From NCBI GenBank assembly GCA_963779645.1, contig CAVZYX010000001.1, forward strand, positions 1 through 5,441: a DNA stretch of 5,441 nucleotides, read 5' to 3'. Source of the stretch: CALMBW01 sp963779645. Its GTDB lineage: Bacteria; Actinomycetota; CADDZG01; WHSQ01. Below the pieces are notes generated by a model, which was given only the letters and a program-made list of their open reading frames with translations, made no database searches and was not told the DNA's origin. The position numbers and the translations under genes were made by a program. Numbering within the stretch: the stretch's first letter is position 1; the number at the start of each line of letters is the position of its first letter. Of the stretch, positions 1 through 5,072 are shown piece by piece.

Positions 1-129
1 GACAGCAAGGTCCGGCGCCTCATCGACGTCACTCGACGCAATGGCCTGACCGGCCGTCCTGTGCGATCGGTCCTACGAGCCGGTCCCGGCAGGATGTATC
101 CGGTGCAGGTGTGCCGCTGGGGCGGGTAA
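1..129 (+). CDS. Possible 3' end of an unidentified gene (partial)
   Basis: Frame 1 is open from the window edge to a TAA at 127-129, giving 42 residues that end in MYPVQVCRWGG. Third codon positions are G or C in roughly three quarters of codons, which fits coding sequence in DNA of this composition. The peptide is rich in Arg and Gly, and I recognise no domain or family. It lies on the same strand as the kinase gene, 177 nt upstream of the preferred kinase start. A stretch of 42 open codons at this G+C can occur by chance, so this is a weak call. Confidence 0.25.
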   Translation, partial: DSKVRRLIDVTRRNGLTGRPVRSVLRAGPGRMYPVQVCRWGG

Positions 130-306
130 TCGACGATGATCAGATGTTGACGATCCGGTCCGATCCCGTTTTCAACAGCACGTCACCGCTCCCTCAGAGT
201 GACGCCGCCCATTGCGACGGTCCAGGGCGCGATCAAGCCGCGGCACGACACTGTCGAAGGGACTGACGTCTACGTACTGCTTGGGCTGACTAGCCTCCGG
301 ACCACG

Positions 307-963
307 ATGACCAGCGCAACAGTCGTCCCTGAACCGCAGCGATACGCTCCCTCCCTTCACGCACTGCTGCGACGCCGACAATCTGATACTCGTATCGCAG
401 GCAACAGCTATTGGTGGCGAACGGTAGACCACGGCCAGGAGTACGTCGTAAAACAGTTCCTGGCTCCGGTGCTACCGGCAGCCGATCGGCACTCCCGAGT
501 CGCCGACGAGACCCGGGTGCGCTGCCGTCATTTCTTCGACCGGGTGATGGAGGTCGACCGGTTACTCGCGTCCTGCACGACCAAAGATTTGCTTTCCAGG
601 ACCGAGGCGTTCGGCGTAGTAGACCGTCACTTTTTTCGAGTTGTCCGATATGTCGAAGGGACGCTACTATCTGAGGTTACCGTCGGTGATATGCATTGTA
701 GCGAAGCCATATACGCTGCCCACGCAATGGCCGAGGGGCTCTCCGTATTGCATGGCACGGGTCTAGTTCATGGCGACCTCGCGCGCAATATTATTCTTCC
801 AAGCGCAGCGAACCTACCTCGGGCAGTCATTCTCGACATTGATAACTGCTGGCGTCCGGGAGAACATGAACCACGACAGGCGGGCGTTCACGCCGACCCC
901 ACCTTTTCCGCACCCGAGGCGCAGCGAGGAGACTGGGAGCGCCAGCTTACGTATATTCGCTAG
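307..963 (+). CDS. Kinase N-lobe and catalytic core (open segment)
   Basis: This segment carries the ATP-binding and catalytic parts of a eukaryotic-like protein kinase. Visible elements, numbered from the ATG at 307, are: the likely ATP-binding Lys49 in EYVVKQF; a catalytic loop HGDLARNIIL with Asp157 and the metal-binding Asn162; DIDN at 177-180 in place of DFG, keeping the metal-binding Asp177; and FSAPE at 201-205 ending the activation segment. The standard glycine-rich loop is not evident. HGD instead of HRD and DID instead of DFG are seen in atypical bacterial kinases, including those that sit beside TerY-like vWA proteins. All core catalytic residues are present, so it should be active if full length. 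Residues after about 209 up to the TAG at 961-963 are probably out of frame. The natural substrate is unknown; the adjacent TIR-vWA protein is the obvious candidate by position. Confidence 0.8.
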   Translation: MTSATVVPEPQRYAPSLHALLRRRQSDTRIAGNSYWWRTVDHGQEYVVKQFLAPVLPAADRHSRVADETRVRCRHFFDRVMEVDRLLASCTTKDLLSRTEAFGVVDRHFFRVVRYVEGTLLSEVTVGDMHCSEAIYAAHAMAEGLSVLHGTGLVHGDLARNIILPSAANLPRAVILDIDNCWRPGEHEPRQAGVHADPTFSAPEAQRGDWERQLTYIR

Positions 964-1151
964 GCCTCCTTTTCATGCAGATCTTTCAGATACGCCAAGA
1001 CAGCTGCGAGAATCAGGCACTCGCCACGAGGTGCTCCGGCACCATATTGCCTAGAATCTTGTCAATCGTTGCCCAGTGCACAAGCGCCATGGCCACGGCC
1101 AGGCCAACTGCCCACGCGGTAGCCTCTAGTCTTCGTTGTCTTCTGGACTAA
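936..1151 (+). CDS. Kinase C-lobe remainder, in frame 3
   Basis: Frame 3 is open here and encodes the missing end of the kinase. GAPAYVYSLGLLFMQIF corresponds to the helix after the activation segment (the usual pattern is DVYSLGVLL). Further on, IVAQCTSAMATARPTAHAVA matches the late C-lobe pattern of a 'C' helix followed by RPTA and a final helix. It ends LRCLLD and a TAA. There is no start codon of its own that would make a sensible protein, so this is the tail of the upstream kinase. Read without the frameshift, 964-1158 would look like an intergenic gap of about 195 nt. Confidence 0.75.
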   Translation, partial: GAPAYVYSLGLLFMQIFQIRQDSCENQALATRCSGTILPRILSIVAQCTSAMATARPTAHAVASSLRCLLD

Positions 1152-1158
1152 GATACGC

Positions 1159-1524
1159 ATGGCTGCCGTCTTCTTGAGCTACGCCAGGGAAGACGAGGCG
1201 TTCGCAAAGCGCATTGCCCAATGGCTCGGCGAGTCGGGTATCGCTGTTTGGTGGGACAACGGACTACTTGGCGGTCAGAACTTCCGGAAAGCCATTGGCG
1301 CCGAACTTGCAGCAGCATCAGCCGTCGTCGTCCTCTGGTCGCGTCACTCCGTCTCAAGCGACTGGGTGCTGGACGAGGCACAAATGGCACTGCTCACCAA
1401 CAGACTCGTTCCTGTATCGCTCGATGGGACGCAGCCTCCGCTCGGCTTCGGTCAACTCCATACGAATACGTCTCGCGTCAGGACGGCCAGGCGGCCGCCA
1501 TGGCCGCCATTGTGTCCGGTGTAA
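1159..1524 (+). CDS. TIR domain (open segment, 121 codons)
   Basis: TIR domains either scaffold signalling or cleave NAD+ and make cyclic ADP-ribose variants; bacterial immune TIRs are mostly enzymes. The domain opens with strand A and box 1 (AVFLSYAREDEAFA, residues 3-16), then IAVWWDNGLLGGQNF (residues 28-42, strand B and BB loop), SAVVVLWSRHSVSSDWVLDEA (from residue 54) and LVPVSLDGTQPPLGFGQL (from residue 83). Trp69 and Glu73 form the WxxxE pattern, where Glu73 is the expected NADase residue. Sequence after about residue 103 (TSRVRTARR...) is unlike any TIR and is out of frame; the stop at 1522-1524 is therefore probably artificial. It shares the kinase operon and is fused to the vWA that follows. 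Confidence 0.85.
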   Translation: MAAVFLSYAREDEAFAKRIAQWLGESGIAVWWDNGLLGGQNFRKAIGAELAAASAVVVLWSRHSVSSDWVLDEAQMALLTNRLVPVSLDGTQPPLGFGQLHTNTSRVRTARRPPWPPLCPV

Positions 1525-2195
1525 GAGACAAACTGGGAAGTGAACGACCGATCCAAAGACCGGGTTATAGCCTCCATGTGATCTTCGTCGTAGACTTATC
1601 AAGCACTATGAACCTGTTCATCCGGCGTCTAAAGCAAGATGTTTACGCATTCATATTGAGCATCGCTTCCGGCCTCGCGAACAAGAACGCAAACATCGAA
1701 GGGCTGACTGCGAGGATCGCATTCTTCTCTGGTGCAAACGGCTCGTTCGGGGTGTCAAGGATCCTCGACCTCCAGAAGGAACCGAGCGTCTTCCGTGAGT
1801 CTCTATATTCCCTCGAGGCGGACCCAGACAACTACGATAGTGGCCCATCACAAGGGCTCGTCGCGCTCGCGTCCGCAATTAACACTGTACGAGTCGACTC
1901 TCGAGCCAAGGGAATCGCTCGCAAGAGACGCGTGATTTGCTTATGGACCGATCGCGCAGCGGAAACGAATCATGACGATGGCCTCCTCCGTATCACCCTC
2001 TCCTCTACAACAGATGCATGGGAGGACGCTGATTCATCGCCGGACAGACTAATATTGTTCGCTCCTTCTCAGACTCCCTGGGACGCCATCTCCGCCAATT
2101 GGCCTAACACGATTCATATCACGTCCCGGGCGGGCGAGGGGCTTCACGAGTTCGATCTAAACGCTATTGTCAATACCATCATCAATTCGATATAG
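1500..2195 (+). CDS. TerY/YegL-like vWA domain (open segment)
   Basis: This is a von Willebrand factor A domain, a Rossmann-like fold that binds a metal ion and partner proteins. From the ATG at 1500, LHVIFVVDLSSTM (residues 25-37) holds the MIDAS metal site in the form DxSxT, starting at Asp32. A helix follows, then LTARIAFFSG, where TerY-like proteins have an RVRVIAF strand. Further on are QGLVALASAI (the second metal-site region), RRVICLWTDRAAE (the third metal-site Asp) and, near the C-terminus, RLILFAPSQTPWDAISANW followed by SRAGEGL. The last two are typical of vWA proteins found with YegI-like kinases and PP2C phosphatases. The frame is open from before 1221, which is why I read it as the C-terminal half of a TIR-vWA protein. 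The ATG at 1500 is only a possible separate start; it overlaps the TIR reading frame and has no clear ribosome binding site. Confidence 0.82.
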   Translation: MAAIVSGVRDKLGSERPIQRPGYSLHVIFVVDLSSTMNLFIRRLKQDVYAFILSIASGLANKNANIEGLTARIAFFSGANGSFGVSRILDLQKEPSVFRESLYSLEADPDNYDSGPSQGLVALASAINTVRVDSRAKGIARKRRVICLWTDRAAETNHDDGLLRITLSSTTDAWEDADSSPDRLILFAPSQTPWDAISANWPNTIHITSRAGEGLHEFDLNAIVNTIINSI

Positions 2196-2281
2196 CAGAG
2201 ATATCTGGTCCATGCTTTCGATTCGAGACCTTACGATGTGAGGTTGCGCGCTGCTTCGTACTTGAGCGCAAGTTCGCACCC

Positions 2282-2324
2282 GGAGGCGGAGACCCGATGT
2301 GGAACGGGGCATTCCGCCTCCTTT
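2282..2324 (+). terminator. 9-bp inverted repeat between convergent genes, possible terminator
   Basis: GGAGGCGGA at 2282-2290 is perfectly complemented by TCCGCCTCC at 2313-2321, with a 22-nt loop and a TTT at 2322-2324. It lies between the ends of two convergent genes, and its right arm abuts the TAA of the - strand gene (2323-2325). The stem is G+C rich. The T tract is only three bases and the loop is long, so it is a weak intrinsic terminator at best for + strand transcripts. There is no T tract for the - strand. Confidence 0.45.
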
Positions 2325-3126
2325 AAGCGTCGTCGTCAGCGTCAGCCGATTCCTCGCGAGCGAAGGACAAACTCTGGTCGGACAACCGATCGGCAGCTTT
2401 GGCTAGATCCATCGTGAGCAGCGAATCTATCGCTTTGGGCGAGATCGACAGTTCACCGTTCGCTATTCCGTCGAGCATAAGATTACGGAGTTGGATCTTC
2501 CTCTTGACCAAGTCTTCCAAATCTCTCTGGTTCGCCCGGAGCATTCGGTCCTCCGCGCTGGCCCTCGCTGTTTCCACGTGACGACGACTTGACCAGGTAC
2601 GAAGGACAGATAGTAAGTAGCCTATTCCGGCAGCAGCCGGGCCGATGGCGGCAACGAGCTCCATACTTATCGGGTTCGTGTATGAAAGGCTTCGGATGGC
2701 GTAACCCTCGTCCGGAAGCCTCTGTGCCGTTTCGTGGGCTACCACAGCGTTAACCAACTCGGCAAGCGGGCTCGGGCCGAACCCGCCAAGCGATGGAATT
2801 AGGAGAGAGGAAGCGGCGATACTTCTACGTACGCGGGACGGTAGTTCGGACTCCGGATCGGACAGGAACTCCCACTGAGACAAATAGTGCTGCAGATACT
2901 CCAGGTCCTCGTGGGTCGAGTACCGAAGCTGTAGCGGTCGTTCAGACGCGAGTCGCAGCAGAGCACGGGGGCCTTGTTTCGCCACCTCGTTGAAGACGAA
3001 TCTGTTGGCATCGGTCTCCGCTTGCAAAGCAGCAGCTTCGAGTCCGACATCGGCGACTACTGCCAAGTCCGAGATCGCGGCCGAAAGCATGCGGAGAGAC
3101 GCGCCCGCCCAAGTCAACCGAGACAT
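2323..3126 (-). CDS. Unrecognised helical protein with one membrane-like segment, NLR partner
   Basis: I do not recognise a named family. From the ATG at 3126 the protein has 267 residues and is predicted helical. Residues 1-120 are mixed helix and include QLRYSTHEDLEYLQHYLSQW. ELVAAIGPAAAGIGYLLSVL (about residues 162-181) is hydrophobic and long enough to cross a membrane once. After it comes a charged coiled-coil-like stretch (SRRHVETARASAEDRMLRAN, then DLEDLVKRKIQL). The end is acidic (ADADDDA). The start at 3126 is 17 nt after the stop of the TIR-NACHT gene; no strong Shine-Dalgarno precedes it. An ATG at 3225 is in frame but would overlap the HEAT coding region by 82 nt and adds an atypical Arg/Cys-rich stretch. 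Position implies co-transcription, so it may be a membrane-linked partner or effector; that role is inference only. Confidence 0.72.
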   Translation of the reverse strand: MSRLTWAGASLRMLSAAISDLAVVADVGLEAAALQAETDANRFVFNEVAKQGPRALLRLASERPLQLRYSTHEDLEYLQHYLSQWEFLSDPESELPSRVRRSIAASSLLIPSLGGFGPSPLAELVNAVVAHETAQRLPDEGYAIRSLSYTNPISMELVAAIGPAAAGIGYLLSVLRTWSSRRHVETARASAEDRMLRANQRDLEDLVKRKIQLRNLMLDGIANGELSISPKAIDSLLTMDLAKAADRLSDQSLSFAREESADADDDA

Positions 3127-3143
3127 TGAAAACCACAGGCATG

Positions 3144-3708
3144 CTAATACTCTACAGTATCTGGTGCCGCAGGATCCGATCCGCCTTCGGGCGTTCGCTG
3201 ATTGTTGATTGCGGCGATAGCCCATGCGGCAACATCCGCAATTGATGAGCCATACGTACTTAACACCTCTGTGGTGTCTGACGACATGGCCCGAAGTGCG
3301 GGAATCGCTCTAGGATCGCCGATCCTCCCTAGAGCACTAGCTGCGCTCCCCCTTGCATAGGGATACGGATCGCTCAACGCTGCGATTAGAAGGTCAACCG
3401 CTCGCGGGTCCGGTATTTGCCACAGAGCCCATGCGGCCCAGTCGCGGACAGTTGGGATCGAACTCGAGAGTGCGACTCGCGCCTCGGCGAGCGCGAAATG
3501 GTCACGAAGTGCCATGTGAAAGAACCGTAGTGCAAGTCCCGACGGTACGAGGTATTCGATATCGGTCATAAACTGAACAACCTCGGCGCGCCCGCCACTC
3601 GCGCGCAGGACATCATCGTACTCAAATAAGTTTCGGTTTCCTCCACCTCCGGCGTCGCGCATGGCGAGCAGACCTAGGATAGAATAGACTTCGGACAGGG
3701 AAGGGGGG
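3144..3708 (-). CDS. NACHT-protein C-terminal arm and HEAT-like repeats (open segment)
   Basis: The frame is open from 3737 and ends in a TAG at 3144-3146. A free-standing reading could start at the ATG at 3662 (172 aa), but PSLSEVYSILGLLA upstream continues into it, so it is the end of the NLR-like protein. ALRFFHMALRDHFALAEAR resembles the pattern FIHRLLQEYFAA found after NACHT modules. It is followed by about three PBS/HEAT-type repeats: VRDWAAWALWQIPDPRAVDL, ARGSAASALGRIGDPRAIPA, and a weaker one ending IADVAAWAIAAI. Such helical repeats usually form the sensor or autoinhibitory surface. The last 18 or so residues are rich in Pro, Gly and acidic residues and look disordered. Confidence 0.75.
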
Positions 3709-3868
3709 ATCCGCCAGAAGGGCTGAATCGTTGCGACTCACGGACGTACCGCGCTTCCACATACTTACCGAACACAGCGTCGCGGGTCTCGATCGACTCT
3801 TCCCGGGCAAAGTCTGTTACACCCAACTCGGTCAACGCGTAGCAGACAAGGCTAAGAATGAGAGGATT
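3703..3868 (-). CDS. Middle segment of the NACHT protein, in a third frame
   Basis: This stretch is open in a frame different from both neighbours and encodes NPLILSLVCYALTELGVTDF followed by a region ending YVEARYVRESQRFSPSGGSP. NPLILSLVCYAL is the usual start of the helical arm after a NACHT NTPase (pattern AANPLLLSLL). The segment has no start codon of its own that fits and meets conserved sequence at both ends, so it is the missing piece between the NACHT and HEAT parts. In its own frame it runs into a TAG at 3674-3676 beyond the C6 run (G6 on the + strand, 3703-3708). Confidence 0.72.
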
Positions 3869-4976
3869 CCGCGGCGATTCGGAGTTCTTTCTCCTTCTTC
3901 AGCAGGCTCGCGGCGACGGGTACAGAGGCGGCATAGGCCTCAACCTCAGCATTCGTTAAGGGCAGAAGCTCCAACACACTGCGAATACCGAGCTGCGCCG
4001 CGAATTCTTCGTACTCCCGCGCTCTAAGAGTGACGACGAGCGGCGCGGTAGTTGGAAGCGCAGCTATTAGGTCGGCCCGCGGCGTGTACTTCCGGCCGCC
4101 CGCTTGGTCTACGACAAGTGCCGGGACCTCATCCAGTCCGTCGACAAGAATTGCAGTTCGGTTGGCTTCGATCAGGTTTACGATCTCATCCGCCAAGAAG
4201 GGCACTTCTGCGGCGAGCCAGCCCTGCAGATCGCAGGCCACGTCGCCTTTCCAGGTTGCGGCAGAAACCAGCAACGGTATCGGTTCCTCCTCCTCTAGAA
4301 GCGCCTCGCTCGCCAGATCTCTACCGAGCGCCATCAGCGCTACGGTCTTCCCACACCCGGCCGAGCCGATAATCGCCAGGCGCCCTCTAGATTCAGCGAA
4401 GGCCTCACGCGGACACTTGAGTATCGAGACCTGGGGGTCGAGCGAGCGGTAGAACCTTGGCGAGAGCACGTCACTGTCGGTCGTCGTCTCAGATCCCGAC
4501 GCAGCGAAGGACCCTTTGACCTCAAGGAAGCGTGAGTCCCGAACTCCCAGTGGACGCAGGACTGCTCTATCGAGATAGCGAACGACATCGCGGTAAACGC
4601 GTTGGAGGTATTGGAAACGGATTGTCGGATTCTCCACTGAAGTGTTCGAGGAGGATCGACGCCGGCAGAAGCGAGCTAGTGAGCGGACTTCCTGATCCCA
4701 GTTCTTATAGAGTTCAAAAAAGGTGTGCGTGGCGACAGAGATTGGTGGCGGGACTGGAACGAGTCTGGCGACTGCGATTGGTTTCCCGCATTGCAGTGCG
4801 TAAGCAATTTCCCGCCGCATGAAGCTGTCTTTGCGAGCTGAATCTCGCGTAATGCAGACGATCACGACTCTCCGCATGGATCGCGGCTTCAAGTTCGGAT
4901 GTGTAGTCGCCCGCAGGATCGATGTCCCGAGTATCACGCCATGTCCAGATGCCAGCACGGCGGAGTTCAAGCTCAA
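3852..4976 (-). CDS. TIR C-terminal half and NACHT NTPase core (open segment)
   Basis: Longest open stretch on this strand. Residues 1-34 of the nominal ORF are out of frame, as the true TIR start lies upstream in another frame. From about residue 35 it gives RRVVIVCITRDSARKDSFMR and then REIAYALQCGKPIAVARL, the second half of a TIR domain; FxxxE (Phe52, Glu56) occupies the position of the usual WxxxE catalytic motif. After a linker comes the NACHT module: Walker A GSAGCGKT (residues 204-211, bases 4344-4367), Walker B TAILVDGLDE (274-283, bases 4128-4157) with the acidic pair of NACHT enzymes, and APLVVTLRARE (sensor 1 strand with Arg). It ends LLPLTNAEVEAYAASVPVAA, an NLR-family pattern before the helical arm. 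The last residues (ESSHS) before the TAG at 3852-3854 are out of frame. Confidence 0.85.
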   Translation of the reverse strand: MSLNSAVLASGHGVILGTSILRATTHPNLKPRSMRRVVIVCITRDSARKDSFMRREIAYALQCGKPIAVARLVPVPPPISVATHTFFELYKNWDQEVRSLARFCRRRSSSNTSVENPTIRFQYLQRVYRDVVRYLDRAVLRPLGVRDSRFLEVKGSFAASGSETTTDSDVLSPRFYRSLDPQVSILKCPREAFAESRGRLAIIGSAGCGKTVALMALGRDLASEALLEEEEPIPLLVSAATWKGDVACDLQGWLAAEVPFLADEIVNLIEANRTAILVDGLDEVPALVVDQAGGRKYTPRADLIAALPTTAPLVVTLRAREYEEFAAQLGIRSVLELLPLTNAEVEAYAASVPVAASLLKKEKELRIAAESSHS

Positions 4977-5058
4977 GGCGCCGTGCTTCCGTCGAGCCGT
5001 CTACCCGCGCATAACTGATGAAGACGTATCCCCCTTGCTCTGATTCGACGCCGTTCAC
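4873..5058 (-). CDS. TIR N-terminal half of the NLR-like protein (open segment)
   Basis: From the GTG at 5058 the peptide reads MNGVESEQGGYVFISYARVD, with strand A and box 1 of a TIR domain at residues 11-20. Then RRLELELRRAGIWTWRDTRD (helix A, strand B, BB loop) and SELEAAIHA follow. After Ala62 the frame runs into sequence unlike any TIR, although it stays open to 4714. Removing one G at 4872-4873 carries it into strand D in the next frame. It is the amino-terminal effector domain of the TIR-NACHT protein. Confidence 0.78.
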
Positions 5059-5067
5059 CCGTGGAGA

Positions 5068-5072
5068 CTCCC
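5068..5072 (-). promoter_or_regulatory. Ribosome binding site of the TIR-NACHT gene
   Basis: On the - strand GGGAG lies 9 nt before the GTG at 5058. No ATG in the same frame is close enough to box 1 of the TIR domain to compete. The spacing supports the GTG start. No convincing promoter is visible further upstream. Confidence 0.45.

Larger units (their letters stand above)
307..1151 (+). pseudogene. Atypical protein kinase gene, whole extent, one frameshift
   Basis: This is the reconstructed kinase gene of about 281 codons. As written, the N-lobe and catalytic loop lie in frame 1 and run into a TAG at 961-963. The rest of the C-lobe lies in frame 3 and ends at the TAA at 1149-1151. Adding one G to the GGG at 935-937 joins them as GDW|GAPAYVYSLG, placing the usual C-lobe helix right after the APE motif. 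The length then becomes 846 nt, a whole number of codons. The TIR-vWA gene begins 7 nt after the stop, so the two are almost certainly one operon. The ATG at 307 is preferred because sequence before it looks unlike kinase, although no clear ribosome binding site precedes it; a GTG at 199 is the alternative. Whether the frameshift is real decay or an assembly error cannot be decided here. Confidence 0.75.
1159..2195 (+). pseudogene. TIR-vWA fusion gene, whole extent, one frameshift
   Basis: The reconstructed gene encodes about 345 residues: an N-terminal TIR domain (about 1-125) joined directly to a vWA domain (about 130-345). The TIR begins in frame 1, but its last helix (QDGQAAAMAAIVSGVRDKLG) is encoded in frame 3, which then runs without a stop through the vWA. 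The frame change must lie near 1465-1490 and acts like a missing base; with it the length is 1038 nt, a whole number of codons. The exact base is unclear: frame 2 also shows a TIR-like IRLAS in the interval, so more than one indel may be involved. The start is the ATG 7 nt after the kinase stop, without a strong Shine-Dalgarno, suggesting translational coupling. If the frameshift is genuine, the vWA could restart at the ATG at 1500 and be made separately. Confidence 0.72.
3144..5058 (-). pseudogene. TIR-NACHT-HEAT NLR-like gene, whole extent, three frameshifts
   Basis: The reconstructed protein has about 637 residues: TIR (about 10-140), linker, NACHT P-loop NTPase (about 225-400), a winged/helical arm, then HEAT-like repeats to the end. 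This is the layout of bacterial NLR-like immune proteins, in which repeats sense a trigger, NACHT oligomerises using ATP and the TIR is the effector. Three one-base changes restore one frame: remove a G from the GG at 4872-4873 (AIHA|RVVIVCITRD), remove a G from the GG at 3869-3870 (RIAA|NPLILSL), and add a C to the run at 3703-3708 (SPSGGSP|PSLSEVYSIL), bases read on the - strand. Each repaired junction gives canonical family sequence, and the corrected length is 1914 nt, a whole number of codons. Opposite signs of the second and third changes explain why the first and last parts share a frame. The GTG at 5058 is chosen because GGGAG precedes it by 9 nt. Confidence 0.8.

Noticed and set aside
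147..175. Possible promoter: TTGACG followed 17 nt later by TTTCAA
   Set aside because: The -35 match is good, but the -10 matches only three of six bases and it would leave a leader of over 100 nt. Such partial matches are common by chance.
770..1054. Open frame of 94 codons overlapping the kinase in frame 2
   Set aside because: It overlaps coding sequence in another frame, its translation lacks any domain, and the frame 3 translation of the same region shows kinase motifs.
900..1530. Programmed -1 ribosomal frameshifting to explain the kinase and TIR-vWA frame changes
   Set aside because: Both shifts are in the -1 sense, but no slippery heptamer of the X XXY YYZ type is present, and the - strand gene needs shifts in both directions. 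Indels explain all five cases more simply.
3127..3225. N-terminal extension of the helical protein to the ATG at 3225
   Set aside because: The extra 33 residues are Arg- and Cys-rich and overlap the HEAT coding region, whose own frame shows clear repeats. The ATG at 3126, just after the upstream stop, is more natural.
3263..3277. Hairpin ACACC-TCTGT-GGTGT
   Set aside because: Five-base stem inside the HEAT coding region with no T tract; expected by chance.
3852..4976. NACHT NTPase as a free-standing 374-residue protein starting at 4976
   Set aside because: Its first 34 residues are not TIR-like and overlap the TIR N-terminal half in another frame, while residues after 34 begin in the middle of a TIR fold. 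A frameshifted fusion explains this better.
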